DNA from: Candidatus Hydrogenedentota bacterium
Lineage (GTDB): Bacteria; Hydrogenedentota; Hydrogenedentia; Hydrogenedentales; CAILVY01
Reading direction: 5' to 3'
Length of the DNA stretch: 53,354 nucleotides
NCBI GenBank assembly: GCA_029565395.1
Contig: JAKQOG010000141.1
Coordinates: forward strand, 1 to 53,354
Of this stretch, positions 33,579 to 43,840 are shown piece after piece. The notes below the pieces were generated by a model that was not told where the DNA came from, searched no databases, and saw only the letters and a program-made list of their open reading frames with translations. Both the position numbers and the translations under genes were made by a program. The first letter of the stretch is position 1; every line of letters begins with the position of its first letter.

Positions 33579-33773
33579 ATGAACACATAAGCTGAAATCA
33601 AAGCTGCTGCCGACGCGCTCCCTCCTGAGTCGAAAGAAGAACTTTTTCTTTATCTTGCCGCACGATTGAAAGGCGCGTGCGAGCTTCCGCCTCCACGTGA
33701 ATTTAGCCGCGAACGAATCGAGACGTGGATTGCCGAAGACGAGGAGGGGATGCGACCCAAGCCGGTTAAATGA
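33579..33773 (+). pseudogene. antitoxin-like gene broken by a stop at codon 4
   Basis: An ATG at 33579 reads M-N-T-stop, then stays open to TGA at 33771 with AEIKAAADALPPESK, ELFLYLAARLKG and IETWIAEDEEGM. This resembles small antitoxins that precede PIN toxins. No toxin follows: 25 bp on is the end of a convergent oxidoreductase gene. No ribosome site or alternative start is evident, so it is probably a relic. Confidence 0.6.
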
Positions 33774-33798
33774 CTGGCCAGCCCGCATCAACCCGTCA

Positions 33799-35154
33799 TC
33801 ACACTTTCCAGGGTTTGCGATAGCCAGTGGTAAGCCATGACGAGTCACAGGATGCATCGGCAAATGCCAATTTGTCCGGATCCCATTTGACGACCTGACG
33901 ATGGTAATACGCCAAGTTCACCAAATGGCAGCAGATGGCGCTATGACCGCCGATGTCCGCGTTGGTGATAGGCTGTTTGCGCAATTCCACACATTCCAGG
34001 AAGTTCTTGACGTGGTCCTTGCTTTCGTAGAGTTTGATCTTCGCTTGATCCAGATAGTTTTTCTGAACAAAGTCCAGGGCGGAGCCGAGTGAACCGCCGT
34101 CCTCTCGTTTGGCGAAACCGGCGATCTTCTTTCCGTTGAGCCAGAACTCGAATTGCCCCCGGCTTACCCGCACTTCTCCGTCGGCGCCGTAAAAATGCGC
34201 ATCAAACCCATCGCCTACCTGCGTGACGGTGACGCCGCTTTTGTACACCATGACGGCGCCCCGGCGATCTTCTGCCTTTTCCGGCGGACGGACCTCGATT
34301 GGGCCGCTCGCATCCATGTCGAGGCCCCACTGCGCAATGTCAAAATGATGTGCGCCGAAATCGCACACGCCGCCGCCGCCATATTCCAAATAAGAACGCC
34401 AGTTTGGGAAGAAGTCGTGAACGCCGCGGGGGCTTAGTACGGAGTTGTAAGGACGTTCCGGCGCCGGGCCCAGCCAAAGGTTCCAATCCAGACCCGGTTC
34501 CATCGGTTCTTCAGGAAGATCACAGGGGCGTCCCGGATCTCCGACTTTGCAGGTGACGCGATCGATTTTTCCGATCATGCCATTGCGCACCAGTTCGCAG
34601 GCCACGCGAAACTCCGTCATGGAACGCTGCATGGAACCGGTCTGCAAAATACGGTTGTGTTTCTTTGTTGCGTTCATCACCGCGATGGCCTCGATAATAT
34701 TGTGGGTCAGCGGCTTTTCGCAATAGACGTCCTTGCCGCTTTCCAACGCGGCGAGGGTCGGAATAGCATGCCAGTGGTCCGGTGTGGCAATGCACACTGC
34801 ATCGATATCCTTACGTGCAACGAGTTCCCGGAAATCATTGTAGGCTGCGCACTCCTGTCCGCCGGCCTCTGGGTGTTTCTTGCCGAACGCCACGACCCGC
34901 TCCTGTGCCGCGGTCCGGCGGTTGGTGTCTACATCGCATACCGCCAGCACGCGGACGCGTTTGTAATGCAAAAAGGCGTCCAATAGGCCCCGGTTCTGAA
35001 TGCCCATGCCAATAAAACCCACATGGATCAGATCGTTTTTGGATATTAACTCCTTTTCTGATGTCTTTGCCGCCGTGACGCATCCCGGCAGTATCAAGGG
35101 GGTCACCGCAGCGGCAGTGGCCTTTGTAATGAATGAACGGCGTGATATCTTCAT
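33799..35154 (-). CDS. Tat-exported Gfo/Idh/MocA family oxidoreductase
   Basis: This 451-residue protein begins KISRRSFITKATAAAV, a Tat signal, followed by LILPGC, which could serve as a lipobox. The nucleotide-binding segment is VGFIGMGIQNRG. ATPDHWHAIP and VYCEKPLTHN are typical of the large secreted branch of the family, as is GGGGVCDFGAHHFDIAQW in the catalytic domain. It lies 100 bp after the GH43-like gene on the same strand, and the symporter is upstream, so it probably belongs to that sugar-use operon. Substrate unknown. Confidence 0.9.
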   Translation of the reverse strand: MKISRRSFITKATAAAVTPLILPGCVTAAKTSEKELISKNDLIHVGFIGMGIQNRGLLDAFLHYKRVRVLAVCDVDTNRRTAAQERVVAFGKKHPEAGGQECAAYNDFRELVARKDIDAVCIATPDHWHAIPTLAALESGKDVYCEKPLTHNIIEAIAVMNATKKHNRILQTGSMQRSMTEFRVACELVRNGMIGKIDRVTCKVGDPGRPCDLPEEPMEPGLDWNLWLGPAPERPYNSVLSPRGVHDFFPNWRSYLEYGGGGVCDFGAHHFDIAQWGLDMDASGPIEVRPPEKAEDRRGAVMVYKSGVTVTQVGDGFDAHFYGADGEVRVSRGQFEFWLNGKKIAGFAKREDGGSLGSALDFVQKNYLDQAKIKLYESKDHVKNFLECVELRKQPITNADIGGHSAICCHLVNLAYYHRQVVKWDPDKLAFADASCDSSWLTTGYRKPWKV

Positions 35155-35254
35155 AACTCCTCCGATAGATTGTTGTTTTTATCCTGTTTTATCTTAGGGC
35201 GTATTGTTACGCTTTTGTACAAGCCGCCGCAAAATATTCCGGGTGGGTTGCCGG

Positions 35255-36286
35255 TTATCTATTCTCTTTTTGTGTCTTTGCCCGCACATGCCCATCCGCA
35301 TCAAAAACAACCGGCACAATCCCTGGTTGTTCCTTTTGAGGCGCAGCATCGTCGTTGCCAAAGAAAGTGGACCACCACGTTCCCTGGACATCCTGGAAGA
35401 ATGTCACATGGCCGCCATCCGGCACCGCGACGTACCGTTGGCCGTATGGGCCATACACATGGTCCGATTCGGCCACCATGCAGTGGTAATGCCCATCAAT
35501 ATTTTCCGCGGCGGCGAGGTAATAGCGCCCATTGGCTTTGAACATGGTGGCGCCTTCATAGCCTACATGGTCAAAGGAATTCTCACCAAAAATCTTTGCG
35601 CACAGGCTGGAATGATGATTCGGTGCGGAATCAACCCCATCCATTTTCAACCAATGATACGGCTCGGCCAATCCGCTCATGTCAGGTTTCATGCGCGCAA
35701 TTTTCCCGCTGTGCCAGACGAAGTACACGGCGCCGTCGCTGTCTTCAAACAAAGATGCATCGATTTCATCCCCCAGGCGTTTATCCGGTTGTACGTCCAC
35801 ATAAGGTCCTTCCGGTTTCCCGGTCGTACTGCGCAATAGACCCGAGCCTGACGTCTTGGGTGTGTCGTCCCACCCGGGCATGCTGTAGGTGAGCCAGAAC
35901 GTACCCTTCACATAATGAATTTCCGGCGCCCACAGCGGTTTTTTCGCGTTCAGAAATTTGTCATGCCACGGACTCGACCCGTATTGCCAGACCATGCCCA
36001 GCGGCGCCCATTGCTCAAGGTCCTTGGAGCGCCATACGCGGATGCCGTGGTTATCACCCCAGAATGGTTCGCATGTGCCGGTGAGGTAATAGGTATTGTC
36101 CGGCCCTAGGCAGATCGACGTGTCTCGCAACGGCGTATCAAAAAGTCTGCGAACCACTGCTATTTCCCGGACGTTTACTGTATTTCTGAGAGTTTCACCG
36201 TGGCATCCCATCCCGCAGACAAAACTTATGATAAGAAGAATGAACATGCCTGAAAAACAATTCAAGCTTCTCTTCATGACGCGCAT
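35255..36286 (-). CDS. GH43-like glycosidase, exported
   Basis: This 343-residue protein starts at the ATG at 36286 after AAGGGA. The N-terminus is a signal peptide (CFSGMFILLIISFVCGMG), possibly a lipoprotein since a Cys follows. The five-bladed GH43 propeller shows its three acidic positions in order: Asp in RDTSICLGPDNTYYLTGT, Asp in DEIDASLFEDSDGAVYFVW and Glu in VGYEGATMFKANGRYYL. WAPEIHYVKGTFWLTYS is also typical. GH43 enzymes cleave arabinose, xylose or galactose linkages; which one is open. The symporter gene is 72 bp upstream and the oxidoreductase follows. Confidence 0.87.
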   Translation of the reverse strand: MRVMKRSLNCFSGMFILLIISFVCGMGCHGETLRNTVNVREIAVVRRLFDTPLRDTSICLGPDNTYYLTGTCEPFWGDNHGIRVWRSKDLEQWAPLGMVWQYGSSPWHDKFLNAKKPLWAPEIHYVKGTFWLTYSMPGWDDTPKTSGSGLLRSTTGKPEGPYVDVQPDKRLGDEIDASLFEDSDGAVYFVWHSGKIARMKPDMSGLAEPYHWLKMDGVDSAPNHHSSLCAKIFGENSFDHVGYEGATMFKANGRYYLAAAENIDGHYHCMVAESDHVYGPYGQRYVAVPDGGHVTFFQDVQGTWWSTFFGNDDAAPQKEQPGIVPVVFDADGHVRAKTQKENR

Positions 36287-36358
36287 GGAGCATATCCCTT
36301 GCTGAAGATGGATTCTTGTGAAACCGGCCAAGATGGAAATTGTTCCGCTCTAATTGTT

Positions 36359-37987
36359 TCACCAAAAAACGTAATACAGCAAAATTGTCACTGCAATGAT
36401 AACCACTCCGGCAACGGGGACCGCCGAAGAGTGGCTCATATCAAATTCCTTGTTCTCCGGCATGACCACCGGTTCCCTAAGCGGCTTGATGGCGGTAACG
36501 ATGGCCATGACAATGGTAAGGCAAATCGCCGTGATGGCCATCTGGTTGAGAAAGGCGATGTTTGCAACGCCTTCCGCGCTCATCGAACCCAGGAACGGCA
36601 AAGCACCTACAATCGCCGCCTGAACCACGCTGAAGTGCAGCGCGCCGTATATCGGCACATTGGCGATCATTGCCGCAATGGCGGCGGCGGCCGGGGTGCG
36701 CTTTACAACGAGGCCGAAAACGAAGGCGGTGAGAATTCCCGGCGAGATGAAGCCCTGGAAATCCTGAATGTAGTGGAACACGCCGCCAAAGCGCGGATTC
36801 GCGAGCATAGGCGCGATGAGACAGCCGATTACCACAAAGAGCACGGTGGTGGTGCGTCCAACAAAGACCAATTGCCTTTCACTCGCCGTTCGCCGGATAT
36901 ACCGTTTGAAGAAATCCATGGTGAATATGGTCGAAGCCGAGTTCAACATCGAGGCCAGGGAACTCATGACCGCGCCTGCGAGGGCCGCAAGCATGAAACC
37001 TCTCAGTCCCTGTGGAATCAAGTGACGGATCATCACCGGATAGGCCGCATCCTTGGCCGTGCCTCCAGCGCCGCCCAATTCATTCTTAAAAAGGATCCAC
37101 GCCATAATTCCGGGAATAACAATCACAAATGGAATCAACAGCTTGAGAAAGGCCGCGAACAGGATGCCTTTCTGTCCTTCGCTGAGGCTTTTCGAGGCGA
37201 GAGTTCGCTGGGTGATATATTGGTTAAGGCCCCAATAATAGAAATTGGGAATCCAGATGCCGAACAGGAGCGCGGTGAAGGGGAGTTCGGGGTGGTCATT
37301 GGGCAGGCTCATGTGCATCTTCTCGCCGGCTTGCGCCATAAACGTTTCCCATCCCAGGATGATCCCGCCCTCGGGCGTCATGGCATGAAGCCCGAAAAAC
37401 AACACAATGGCCCCCCCCAGGATAAGGGCGGACCCTTGAATCAAGTCAGCCCAGATAACCGCCTTCAGTCCGCCAAATACCGTATAGGCCGCCGCCAAAA
37501 TACCAATCAGCCAGATGCTTGGCACGAGCGGCCAATCAAAAATCGCATGAATCGTCAATCCCCCTGAGTACACGACCGCTACGATGGTGACACACACGTA
37601 AACCACCATGAGAAACAGCGACATGATCGTCCGCGCGGTTGCGTTATACCGGTACTCAAGGTATTCGGGAATCGTGAAAATGCCCGCGCTCAGAAAGCGG
37701 GGAAGGAAGAACACGGCCACGAAGACCAGTGTGATCGCCGCGACCCATTCATAACTCGCGATGGCAAGCCCCACGTTGCCCGCGCCCGCACCGCTCATGC
37801 CGACAAACTGCTCCGTCGAGATGTTCGCCGCGATCAGCGAAAAGCCGATAAGCCACCAGGTGGCCGTGCGACCTGCAAGAAAATATTCCGCGCTGTTCTT
37901 TTCCCGGCGGCTCTTGTACATGCTTACGCCTAATACCGCGGCCACGAAAAGAAGAATGGATAGGTAGTCGATAAATGTCATGCTCAT
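36359..37987 (-). CDS. sodium/solute symporter (SSS family, sugar type)
   Basis: This 542-residue inner-membrane protein has about 13-14 hydrophobic segments. FLAGRTATWWLIGFSLIAANISTEQFVGMSG near residues 37-67 is the SSS signature seen in SglT-like sugar transporters. IPEYLEYRYNATAR and NQYITQRTLASKS follow. It should import a monosaccharide with sodium. The start has AGGAAA upstream. A 27-residue peptide gene lies 22 bp upstream on the same strand, and a GH43-like enzyme follows, indicating a release-and-uptake operon. Confidence 0.92.
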   Translation of the reverse strand: MSMTFIDYLSILLFVAAVLGVSMYKSRREKNSAEYFLAGRTATWWLIGFSLIAANISTEQFVGMSGAGAGNVGLAIASYEWVAAITLVFVAVFFLPRFLSAGIFTIPEYLEYRYNATARTIMSLFLMVVYVCVTIVAVVYSGGLTIHAIFDWPLVPSIWLIGILAAAYTVFGGLKAVIWADLIQGSALILGGAIVLFFGLHAMTPEGGIILGWETFMAQAGEKMHMSLPNDHPELPFTALLFGIWIPNFYYWGLNQYITQRTLASKSLSEGQKGILFAAFLKLLIPFVIVIPGIMAWILFKNELGGAGGTAKDAAYPVMIRHLIPQGLRGFMLAALAGAVMSSLASMLNSASTIFTMDFFKRYIRRTASERQLVFVGRTTTVLFVVIGCLIAPMLANPRFGGVFHYIQDFQGFISPGILTAFVFGLVVKRTPAAAAIAAMIANVPIYGALHFSVVQAAIVGALPFLGSMSAEGVANIAFLNQMAITAICLTIVMAIVTAIKPLREPVVMPENKEFDMSHSSAVPVAGVVIIAVTILLYYVFW

Positions 37988-38009
37988 GTCCGGAATTTCC
38001 TTTCAGGTG

Positions 38010-38093
38010 TTATTGGGCCGAAATCGTGTAAAAGGCTGTCAGCGCCCCTGCCAAGCACCACGCCGCAACCACCAGTATCGGCATTGTTTTCAT
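38010..38093 (-). CDS. 27-residue membrane micropeptide upstream of the symporter
   Basis: A strong ribosome site (GGAAGGAG, 7 nt spacing) precedes an ATG at 38093. The peptide reads MKTMPILVVAAWCLAGAL, then TAFYTISAQ, and stops 22 bp before the symporter. It is a single transmembrane helix by composition. Its ATG overlaps the stop of an upstream gene fragment as ATGA. Small membrane peptides can be subunits or regulators of transporters; here that is inference from position, ribosome site and hydrophobicity. Confidence 0.6.
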   Translation of the reverse strand: MKTMPILVVAAWCLAGALTAFYTISAQ

Positions 38094-38401
38094 GATAAAT
38101 TCTCCTTCCTACGGGGATAATGCTTTGCCAGGCTATGGGTTATAGCACCATTGCGGGAAATTATCCAATCAACCCAAGCAAATGCAGCTTCCATCAAGGG
38201 CAGGCTCTTATTGCCCATGCCCGAATTTCCGGGTTCATTGTACAAATTCCAGAAAGCGACGCGATGGTCGTTCGCAAAAGCGCCAACCATGGCCACCTCA
38301 TCGCCTACCACGATTGTTCTGGCTTCGGTCAGGCTGGTTTCGATATCATCTGGAAAATACATGCCTTCTGAGGGCGGTATGTTTCCGGGCAGGCCGTACA
38401 T
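38090..38401 (-). pseudogene. fragment of a GH5-like glycosidase gene
   Basis: The frame encodes at most 103 residues containing VGAFANDHRVAFWNLYNEPGNSG, very like the acid/base strand of the GH5-type protein at 42647 (KDDPRVLGWDLMNEPGNGN). The rest of the barrel, including the nucleophile strand, is absent. It ends RRKENLS and overlaps the micropeptide start by 4 nt. It is probably a relic left by deletion, though it still supplies the translated lead-in to the micropeptide. Confidence 0.6.
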
Positions 38402-38539
38402 GCGCTTTACAGAACATTTTAACGCACTGAAAAAAATTTCCCCGGATGGGTTTCTAAGGAACCATACAAAGTTGTAACATCAAGATAGCCCCGACAAAAT
38501 TGAGACAGCATGGATGTTGGCAAAGAGAGGACTCACAGC

Positions 38540-40180
38540 ATGACACCTCGCAGGAAAAAAATTGTCAAAATTATATTGGTTTTCATACTCATCTTTGTGC
38601 CCATTCTGAGCTATCTCCTTTGGCCCATCCGGACCGATAACACGATTATACCACCGGATCCCGTGCTGTTACCGGGAAAACGATCGTATCTGACGGAAAC
38701 CAAGGCCAGCACCCTCGCACCACATCCGAATGTGATTGTCTTGCTCGCCGATGATCTGGGAAAGTACGACGTTTCCCTTTATGGCGGGAAGGATGTGACC
38801 ACGCCGAACATCGATGCGCTCGCCCACTCGGGTGTCACCTTCACTGATGGCTATTGCACATCGCCTATCTGTTCGCCTTCGCGCGCCGGCCTGTTGACGG
38901 GCCGTTACCAGCAGCGGTTCGGGCACGAACTTCAACCTGGCGATCTCTATCCGGAAAACCGGCTCGAAATCCTGGCGGGCAATGCCGCGTACTATCTGGC
39001 AAGCGAACTTCCCGTCTTGCGGGGCACGTGGAAGGTCAATTACCGCTCCTCCTACCCCACCCCGGCCGCGCACGCGGCGCAGGGGTTGCGGCAATCGGAA
39101 ATCACCTTTGCGGATCTCGCCAAGACACAAGGCTATGCGACAGGCGTCATCGGCAAATGGCATCTTGGGGGGATAAAAGGTTTCACGCCGCAGGAAAGGG
39201 GGTTTGATTACCACTACGGCTTCTATCCGGCGGCCACGCTCTATGCTCCAGCCAATACCCCAGGCATCGTGGATCACCCTTACACCGACAGCACGGGCAC
39301 GTATCTTTGGCTTATAGGCCGGAGCGGCAATGCGGGCATACGCAGAAACGACGAAATCATCCAGGAGAATGGATACCTGACCGAACGAATCGCCGCAGAG
39401 GCCATGGACTTCATCGACCGGAACCGGGAGAAACCTTTTGTACTCTACGTTCCCTTCAACGCGCCCCATACGCCGTTCCAGGCGCCCGCCCGCTACTATG
39501 ACCGCTTCAGTGACGTAAGGGATGAAACCAAGCGCGTGTATTACGCCATGATCGGCGCCTTGGACGATGCGATCGGCGACATCGTGAAAAAGGTGCGGGA
39601 CGCTGGGCTCGAAGAGAAAACACTGTTTGTTTTTTCCAGCGACAACGGAGGAGCCACCTACACGCGGGCGACGACCAATGCGCCATTAAAGGGGGGAAAA
39701 CTGTGTCATTTCGAGGGCGGCATCAACGTTCCCTTCCTGATGAGTTGGAAGGGCACGATACCGCCGAATACCGTATACCGCGAACCGGTCAGCATGCTGG
39801 ACGTATTCACAACGATTGCCGCGAACATTCATGCTCCGCTGCCGCACGACAGACCGTATGACGGCGCCGACCTGGTCGAGAAAGTGCTTAAGCAAGAACC
39901 GGCCCATGATGTCCTCTTCTGGCGTTCAGGTTCTTCCAAAGCCGTGCGAAAGGGGGATTGGAAACTGGTCATCAGCGAGAAGAGCAACAAAAGTTGGCTG
40001 TATAACCTCGCCACCGACAAGTCGGAGAGCACCGACCTTTCCAAGCAGCATCCGGAGATTGTTGCCGAGTTGCAAACCGCATTAAAAGAATGGGAGAAGG
40101 GGATGATCGCCCCGTTGTGGCCAAGCCCGGCCCGCAACGAACTCCGCTTCGGCGGCGATCTGTATGTTTTTGATATTTAA
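38540..40180 (+). CDS. type I sulfatase, membrane-anchored or exported
   Basis: This 546-residue alkaline-phosphatase-fold sulfatase starts at the ATG at 38540 after GAGAGGA. A basic n-region and hydrophobic segment ([19 protein letters not shown]) form a signal anchor or signal peptide. [13 protein letters not shown] is the first metal-ligand motif. [12 protein letters not shown], with Cys at about 111, is the formylglycine motif CxPxR that must be oxidised by a maturase for activity. GKWHLGG and SSDNGG follow as in the family. It would remove sulfate esters from sulfated glycans. It leads a three-gene run with the sialidase-like and GH5-like genes. Confidence 0.93.
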   Translation: MTPRRKKIVKIILVFILIFVPILSYLLWPIRTDNTIIPPDPVLLPGKRSYLTETKASTLAPHPNVIVLLADDLGKYDVSLYGGKDVTTPNIDALAHSGVTFTDGYCTSPICSPSRAGLLTGRYQQRFGHELQPGDLYPENRLEILAGNAAYYLASELPVLRGTWKVNYRSSYPTPAAHAAQGLRQSEITFADLAKTQGYATGVIGKWHLGGIKGFTPQERGFDYHYGFYPAATLYAPANTPGIVDHPYTDSTGTYLWLIGRSGNAGIRRNDEIIQENGYLTERIAAEAMDFIDRNREKPFVLYVPFNAPHTPFQAPARYYDRFSDVRDETKRVYYAMIGALDDAIGDIVKKVRDAGLEEKTLFVFSSDNGGATYTRATTNAPLKGGKLCHFEGGINVPFLMSWKGTIPPNTVYREPVSMLDVFTTIAANIHAPLPHDRPYDGADLVEKVLKQEPAHDVLFWRSGSSKAVRKGDWKLVISEKSNKSWLYNLATDKSESTDLSKQHPEIVAELQTALKEWEKGMIAPLWPSPARNELRFGGDLYVFDI

Positions 40181-40215
40181 AAAGCGCCCTTGAAATGCTG
40201 AAAGGAGAAAAGCAG

Positions 40216-42570
40216 ATGCAATTATTCAGACGTGATGACCATGTTATTTCACGGATGGTTGCTTTCTTTGTTGCAGGTCTAATCGTGGCCGTTTTTTTCG
40301 CCGGATGTCAGACCACTCCCGCGAGGAAAGAACTTGCCCCTGATCTCGCGATCCAGGATCTTTTCGTGGGGATGCGGATTCCGAAAATCGATGTGGCTGT
40401 GGACGGGACGATCCTCGCCTTCGCAAAATCAGGGAATCTATTGCGCAGGAGCGAGGATGGCGGAAAAACGTGGAGCGAGGCCCAAGTGGTGGGAGACGAT
40501 GCCGCGGGAACCAGCGTTGTGGATCAAACCACGGGTGACATCATGATCGTGCGTCCGGAAAAGGGCCTCCTTTGGCGCAGCAAAGACCATGGTAAAACGT
40601 GGGCCAGAGAAACCATCACCGTAAAGCCGAACGCTTATGGCCATGGCATACCAGGGGGGATTCCCATCGAGACAAGCTGTTCCGAATCGGGCATCACGCT
40701 GGACTACGTAGAACACAAAGGCCGCCTGCTTGTGCCCGGCAGGGTTATGGCGCCCAAAGGCAACAATGATCAGGAATGGTGGCCTTATCATTACAATACC
40801 TCCCTCTATAGCGACGATGGCGGAAAAACCTGGCAGACGAGCAATCCGGTCCAAAGCGGCACCGGCGAGGGGACATTGGCGGAAATGGCCAATGGCGACA
40901 TCTATTATAATTCGCGTTCACATATGTCGGTGGATGACCGGCGCCGGATCGCCTGGAGCCACGATGGCGGCGATATGTATGTGGATTGGCGGGTGGACGA
41001 TTATCTGCAGGAGGTGGGCCAGCCTTTTTATTTCAAGTATGGCAGTGAACCGAGTTATGGATGTAATGCGGGATTGGTGCGGCTGCCCTTTGAAACCACC
41101 GGCGGCAAAGACGTCATGATTTTCAGCACACCCGACAATCCCGGCGGCAGCCGAATCCGCATGAGCGTTTGGGCAAGTTTTGACCGCGGCCGAACCTGGC
41201 CGGTGAAACGTTTGGTGTATGAAGGCCCCAGCGCTTATTCCTCCCTTGCGGCGGATAAGAACGGCAACATTTATCTTCTCTTTGAGAAAGGGGAAACCAA
41301 ACTGTACGAAACCATCGCCTTTGCCAAATTTGATCTTGCATGGCTTGTCAAAGGCCATAATCTTAAAAAGCTTCTGGCCACCCCGGTGACCATCAACCGC
41401 CCTTTGGGCGAAAAAAAGCAATCTAATAACGCTGGAAAATCTGCCAACGCACAGCAACCATCTTCCAAGGCGGTTGATGGACCTGTCTCTCTGCCGCTGG
41501 TGGATATTTCAGGGGATGCAAAGCGGCAGGTGGTCATTGCGGCCGGAACGGAAGAAATCTATCAAGGACATCCGACCACCGTGTTAATGCCCGACGGCAA
41601 GACGATATTTGCGGTCTGGAGCATCGAACATGGCGGTCATGCCGGGCCTATGGCCCGAAGCGATGACAGCGGCCTGACCTGGACGCGCTTGGACGCGACC
41701 CTTCCCGCAGGATTTGCCACACACATGAATTGCCCGAGCATCTATCGCATGACGGGCCCTGATGGCATAGATCGTTTATGGGTATTTTCTGCATGGACTG
41801 GGAAACGGGATCAACCGCCCTTCATGCCGCGCATTGTCAGTGAAGACGGGGGCCGCACCTGGCGCGAAATGACACCCCTCGGCGATGCCTTCGAGTGTGT
41901 CATGACCTTCAGTTCCGTGCTTCGCCTGAAAGATGGACAGTACGTTGGCATGTACCACCGGCGTTGCGGTCAGGATAAGAAATTCCTGCAAGTTATGCAG
42001 ACATTCACCGCCGACGGCGGCCTGACATGGTCTACGCCGACGATCTCCGCCGAGGTTCCGGAAAAGATGCCCTGCGAGCCGTTTGTCTTCCGCTCACCCG
42101 ATGGAAACGAGTTGTGTTGTCTTATGCGCGAAAACACCCACACGGGCCGCAGTCTTGTAATGTTCAGCAGCGATGAGGCTAAAACCTGGAGCACTCCCAT
42201 TGACACGCCCTGGGGGCTGACCGGTGACCGGCACATGGGCGTGTATACACCTGATGGACGCATGGTCGTCGCTTTCCGGGACAAGGCACTGGAAAGTCCG
42301 ACGAGCGGGCATTTTGTTGCTTGGGTTGGCACGTATGACGATATCCGTCAAGGCAAACCGGGCCAATGCCGTATCAAGCTGCTGCATAGTTTTGCAAAGT
42401 CGGATTGCGGATATCCCGGCGTGGAACTGCTTCCAGACGGGACTATCGTTGCTACAACCTATATAAAATACCACGAAGGCAGTAAAAAACACTCCGTGGT
42501 CAGCACACGGTTCAAAATGGACGAGATTGATGCGATGTTGACGGCACAACACCATCCTGGCAAGAAATAA
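40216..42570 (+). CDS. lipoprotein with two sialidase-like propellers
   Basis: This 784-residue protein has an AAGGAG site before the ATG at 40216 and a lipobox ([11 protein letters not shown]). Asp-box motifs mark two tandem BNR/sialidase-like domains. Residues about 60-400 hold [28 protein letters not shown] and ASFDRGRTW; about 440-770 hold [26 protein letters not shown] and SSDEAKTW. A low-complexity linker (about 400-425, [18 protein letters not shown]) joins them. Exo-alpha-sialidase activity is possible in either half, but I did not identify a full arginine triad, so one or both may only bind glycans. Its place between a sulfatase and a GH5-like enzyme suggests sulfated or sialylated host or algal glycans. 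Confidence 0.85.
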   Translation: MQLFRRDDHVISRMVAFFVAGLIVAVFFAGCQTTPARKELAPDLAIQDLFVGMRIPKIDVAVDGTILAFAKSGNLLRRSEDGGKTWSEAQVVGDDAAGTSVVDQTTGDIMIVRPEKGLLWRSKDHGKTWARETITVKPNAYGHGIPGGIPIETSCSESGITLDYVEHKGRLLVPGRVMAPKGNNDQEWWPYHYNTSLYSDDGGKTWQTSNPVQSGTGEGTLAEMANGDIYYNSRSHMSVDDRRRIAWSHDGGDMYVDWRVDDYLQEVGQPFYFKYGSEPSYGCNAGLVRLPFETTGGKDVMIFSTPDNPGGSRIRMSVWASFDRGRTWPVKRLVYEGPSAYSSLAADKNGNIYLLFEKGETKLYETIAFAKFDLAWLVKGHNLKKLLATPVTINRPLGEKKQSNNAGKSANAQQPSSKAVDGPVSLPLVDISGDAKRQVVIAAGTEEIYQGHPTTVLMPDGKTIFAVWSIEHGGHAGPMARSDDSGLTWTRLDATLPAGFATHMNCPSIYRMTGPDGIDRLWVFSAWTGKRDQPPFMPRIVSEDGGRTWREMTPLGDAFECVMTFSSVLRLKDGQYVGMYHRRCGQDKKFLQVMQTFTADGGLTWSTPTISAEVPEKMPCEPFVFRSPDGNELCCLMRENTHTGRSLVMFSSDEAKTWSTPIDTPWGLTGDRHMGVYTPDGRMVVAFRDKALESPTSGHFVAWVGTYDDIRQGKPGQCRIKLLHSFAKSDCGYPGVELLPDGTIVATTYIKYHEGSKKHSVVSTRFKMDEIDAMLTAQHHPGKK

Positions 42571-42646
42571 TCCACACACCTGCTGCCGGATGTGAAACCA
42601 TTAAATTTGCGGATACGATTTTGCGGATGGAACGAAGGAGCAAAAA

Positions 42647-43795
42647 ATGAACTGTACAAACAGCATGGCTATGTGTCTTTTGGTTTTATTGGTGACCACC
42701 CTATTCCCATATGGAATTTCGCAGGCTGCCGATTCGATACAGTGGAAGAACGAAGAAGGCCGCTGGACCGCGGCGCGCGCCAAGGAATGGTACTCCAACC
42801 AGAAATGGATGTCCGGGGCCAATTTCGTGCCCAGTACGGCATCTAACCAATTGGAGATGTGGCAGGCGGAGACCTTTGATCCTGCAACCATCGACCGAGA
42901 ATTAGGATGGGCGGCCTCCATCGGTTTCAATGTCATGCGCGTATTTTTACACGATATGGCGTGGAAGGCCGATCCCGCTGGGTTCGAGAAACGGCTTGAT
43001 CAATATCTGTCGATTGCCGACAAGCATGGCATCCGCACGCTGCTGGTGCTGTTCGACAGTTGCTGGAATCCCTTCCCCAAACTGGGCCCCCAGGAGGAAC
43101 CTATGCCCAACGTCCATAATTCGCGCTGGGTGCAATCGCCACACATCGATATCCAGAAGGACCCGGCGCGATATGAGGAGTTGAAACCGTATCTGAAGGC
43201 GATTCTTACAAAATTCAAGGACGATCCCAGGGTGTTGGGGTGGGACCTGATGAATGAACCGGGCAATGGGAATGAGACGCAAGGGGAAAAGTGGCCCATC
43301 GCGGAAAAGAAACGGGCGCATGTGGTTCTGGTGGGCAAATTCTTCGACTGGGCGCGTGAAGTGAATCCATCCCAGCCGCTCACCGCGGGCGTATGGACAA
43401 ACATCGGCAAGCAAGATGATCCTTTGAACAAACTGATGATTGAACGTTCCGACATCATCACCTTCCACACCTATGCCCCGCTCGAAGGCGCCAGGAAAGC
43501 CGTGGAATGGCTGCAACAGGCGGACCGGCCTCTGCTGTGCACGGAATACATGTCACGGGGCAGCGGTTCTACCTTCGAAACTATCATGCCGTATTTCAAG
43601 GAGAAAAATGTGGCGGCCATCAATTGGGGATTGGTCAGCGGCCGATCACAGACCATCTACCCGTGGGACTCCTGGAAGAAGAAATACACCGAGGAGCCAA
43701 AGCCGTGGTTCCACGATGTGTTTCGAAAAGACGGCACACCCTACGACGAAAAAGAAGCTACATTGATTCGCACGCTTAACGGGATCGTACATTAG
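42647..43795 (+). CDS. GH5-like cellulase-fold glycosidase, exported
   Basis: This 382-residue protein has GAAGGAG before the ATG and a Sec signal ending near SQAAD. The TIM barrel shows GFNVMRVFLHD, KHGIRTLLVLFD, the acid/base strand GWDLMNEPGN with E204 and the nucleophile strand PLLCTEYMSRG with E300. The 96-residue separation fits retaining clan GH-A enzymes. The substrate is probably a beta-glycan or mannan, not resolved. It is the last gene of the sulfatase run and a relative of the fragment at 38090. Confidence 0.88.
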   Translation: MNCTNSMAMCLLVLLVTTLFPYGISQAADSIQWKNEEGRWTAARAKEWYSNQKWMSGANFVPSTASNQLEMWQAETFDPATIDRELGWAASIGFNVMRVFLHDMAWKADPAGFEKRLDQYLSIADKHGIRTLLVLFDSCWNPFPKLGPQEEPMPNVHNSRWVQSPHIDIQKDPARYEELKPYLKAILTKFKDDPRVLGWDLMNEPGNGNETQGEKWPIAEKKRAHVVLVGKFFDWAREVNPSQPLTAGVWTNIGKQDDPLNKLMIERSDIITFHTYAPLEGARKAVEWLQQADRPLLCTEYMSRGSGSTFETIMPYFKEKNVAAINWGLVSGRSQTIYPWDSWKKKYTEEPKPWFHDVFRKDGTPYDEKEATLIRTLNGIVH

Positions 43796-43840
43796 CACGG
43801 CATGAGCATTCTGTATGCGATTATCACCGGCGGCCTGTTG

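Noticed and set aside
36299..37567. Long plus-strand open frame of 422 codons opposite the symporter
   Set aside because: It is a shadow of the symporter gene: composition is His/Arg/Asn rich without family motifs.
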